From: Pseudomonas fluorescens
GTDB lineage: Bacteria > Pseudomonadota > Gammaproteobacteria > Pseudomonadales > Pseudomonadaceae
Assembly: GCF_902497995.1 (NCBI RefSeq)
Contig: NZ_CABVII010000002.1
Location: 124,001 to 188,000 of the forward strand
Direction: 5' to 3'
DNA length: 64,000 nucleotides
The position numbers were made by a program, and so were the translations under genes. The notes under the pieces are model-generated. The model saw only the letters and a program-made list of their open reading frames with translations, ran no database searches and was not told where the DNA came from. Position 1 is the stretch's first letter, and each line of letters begins with the position of its first letter. Positions 63,971-64,000 of the stretch are shown here, in pieces.

Positions 63971-63980
63971 TTGTATACAA
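63971..63980. promoter_or_regulatory. TTGTATACAA palindrome at window end
   Basis: A perfect 10-base palindrome of the type bound by GntR/FadR-class repressors, in the region upstream of the small frame and the LOG gene and at the edge of whatever lies beyond 64000. Confidence 0.35.
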
Positions 63981-64000
63981 TTTTTGCTTCAGGTCATAGG

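Overview
The window comes from a Pseudomonas chromosome, most likely the P. fluorescens group. The gene order parC / serB / psd / rhodanese / motAB / rsgA-orn / queG-nnr-tsaE-amiB-mutL-miaA-hfq-hflX-hflKC / hisZ-purA / tRNA-Leu / rnr-rlmB / rpsF-rpsR-rplI-dnaB / ygiQ / transglutaminase cluster / LOG protein matches, from memory, the P. aeruginosa PA4965-to-PA4923 order. High GC, REP palindromes in intergenic gaps and a P. fluorescens-type OAA-family lectin fit this. No IS element, integrase, CRISPR array or rRNA operon is visible.

Layout. 1-11016: end of an aspartic protease gene, parC, a PqiC-like lipoprotein, an AhpA/YtjB membrane protein divergent from serB, a PilZ-like protein, the lectin, psd and rhodanese. 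11284-13167: the flagellar stator genes motA-motB. 13221-17766: an accessory block between motB and rsgA, holding a sterol-desaturase-like membrane enzyme, a phage-immunity-like antisense RNA module in front of a small DUF protein, a two-gene regulator plus nucleotidyltransferase operon (toxin-antitoxin or abortive-infection type) flanked by related palindromes, and a decayed partial copy of the DUF gene. 17820-34501: housekeeping genes for ribosome maturation, RNA decay, tRNA modification, mismatch repair, RNA chaperoning, membrane protein quality control, and histidine and purine synthesis. 34639-37214: a ferric-iron ABC importer (permease and binding protein) with a possible Fur site. 37546-37951: two tandem tRNA-Leu(CAG) units, each with its own promoter and terminator. 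38113-45435: rnr-rlmB, the rpsF ribosomal operon and dnaB. 45486-52982: two giant paralogous effector-like proteins with a common N-terminal module; one ends in leucine-rich repeats and an IpaH-type E3 ubiquitin ligase domain, the other in an unrecognised tail. 53214-63730: ygiQ, a tightly packed transglutaminase / ATP-grasp-alpha-E / transglutaminase operon of unknown product, a small charged protein and a LOG-family protein.

Most notable: (1) a roughly 79-nt antisense RNA candidate (14783-14861) with its own promoter and terminator, complementary to a three-way-junction leader just downstream, resembling P4 CI / P1 C4 immunity RNAs; (2) the nucleotidyltransferase operon 15599-17508, bracketed by matching palindromes and by an intact and a broken copy of the DUF gene; (3) the LRR-NEL ligase and its N-terminal paralogue; (4) the transglutaminase/ATP-grasp operon. 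All functional statements rest on reading the sequence and recalled family knowledge; no searches were run.
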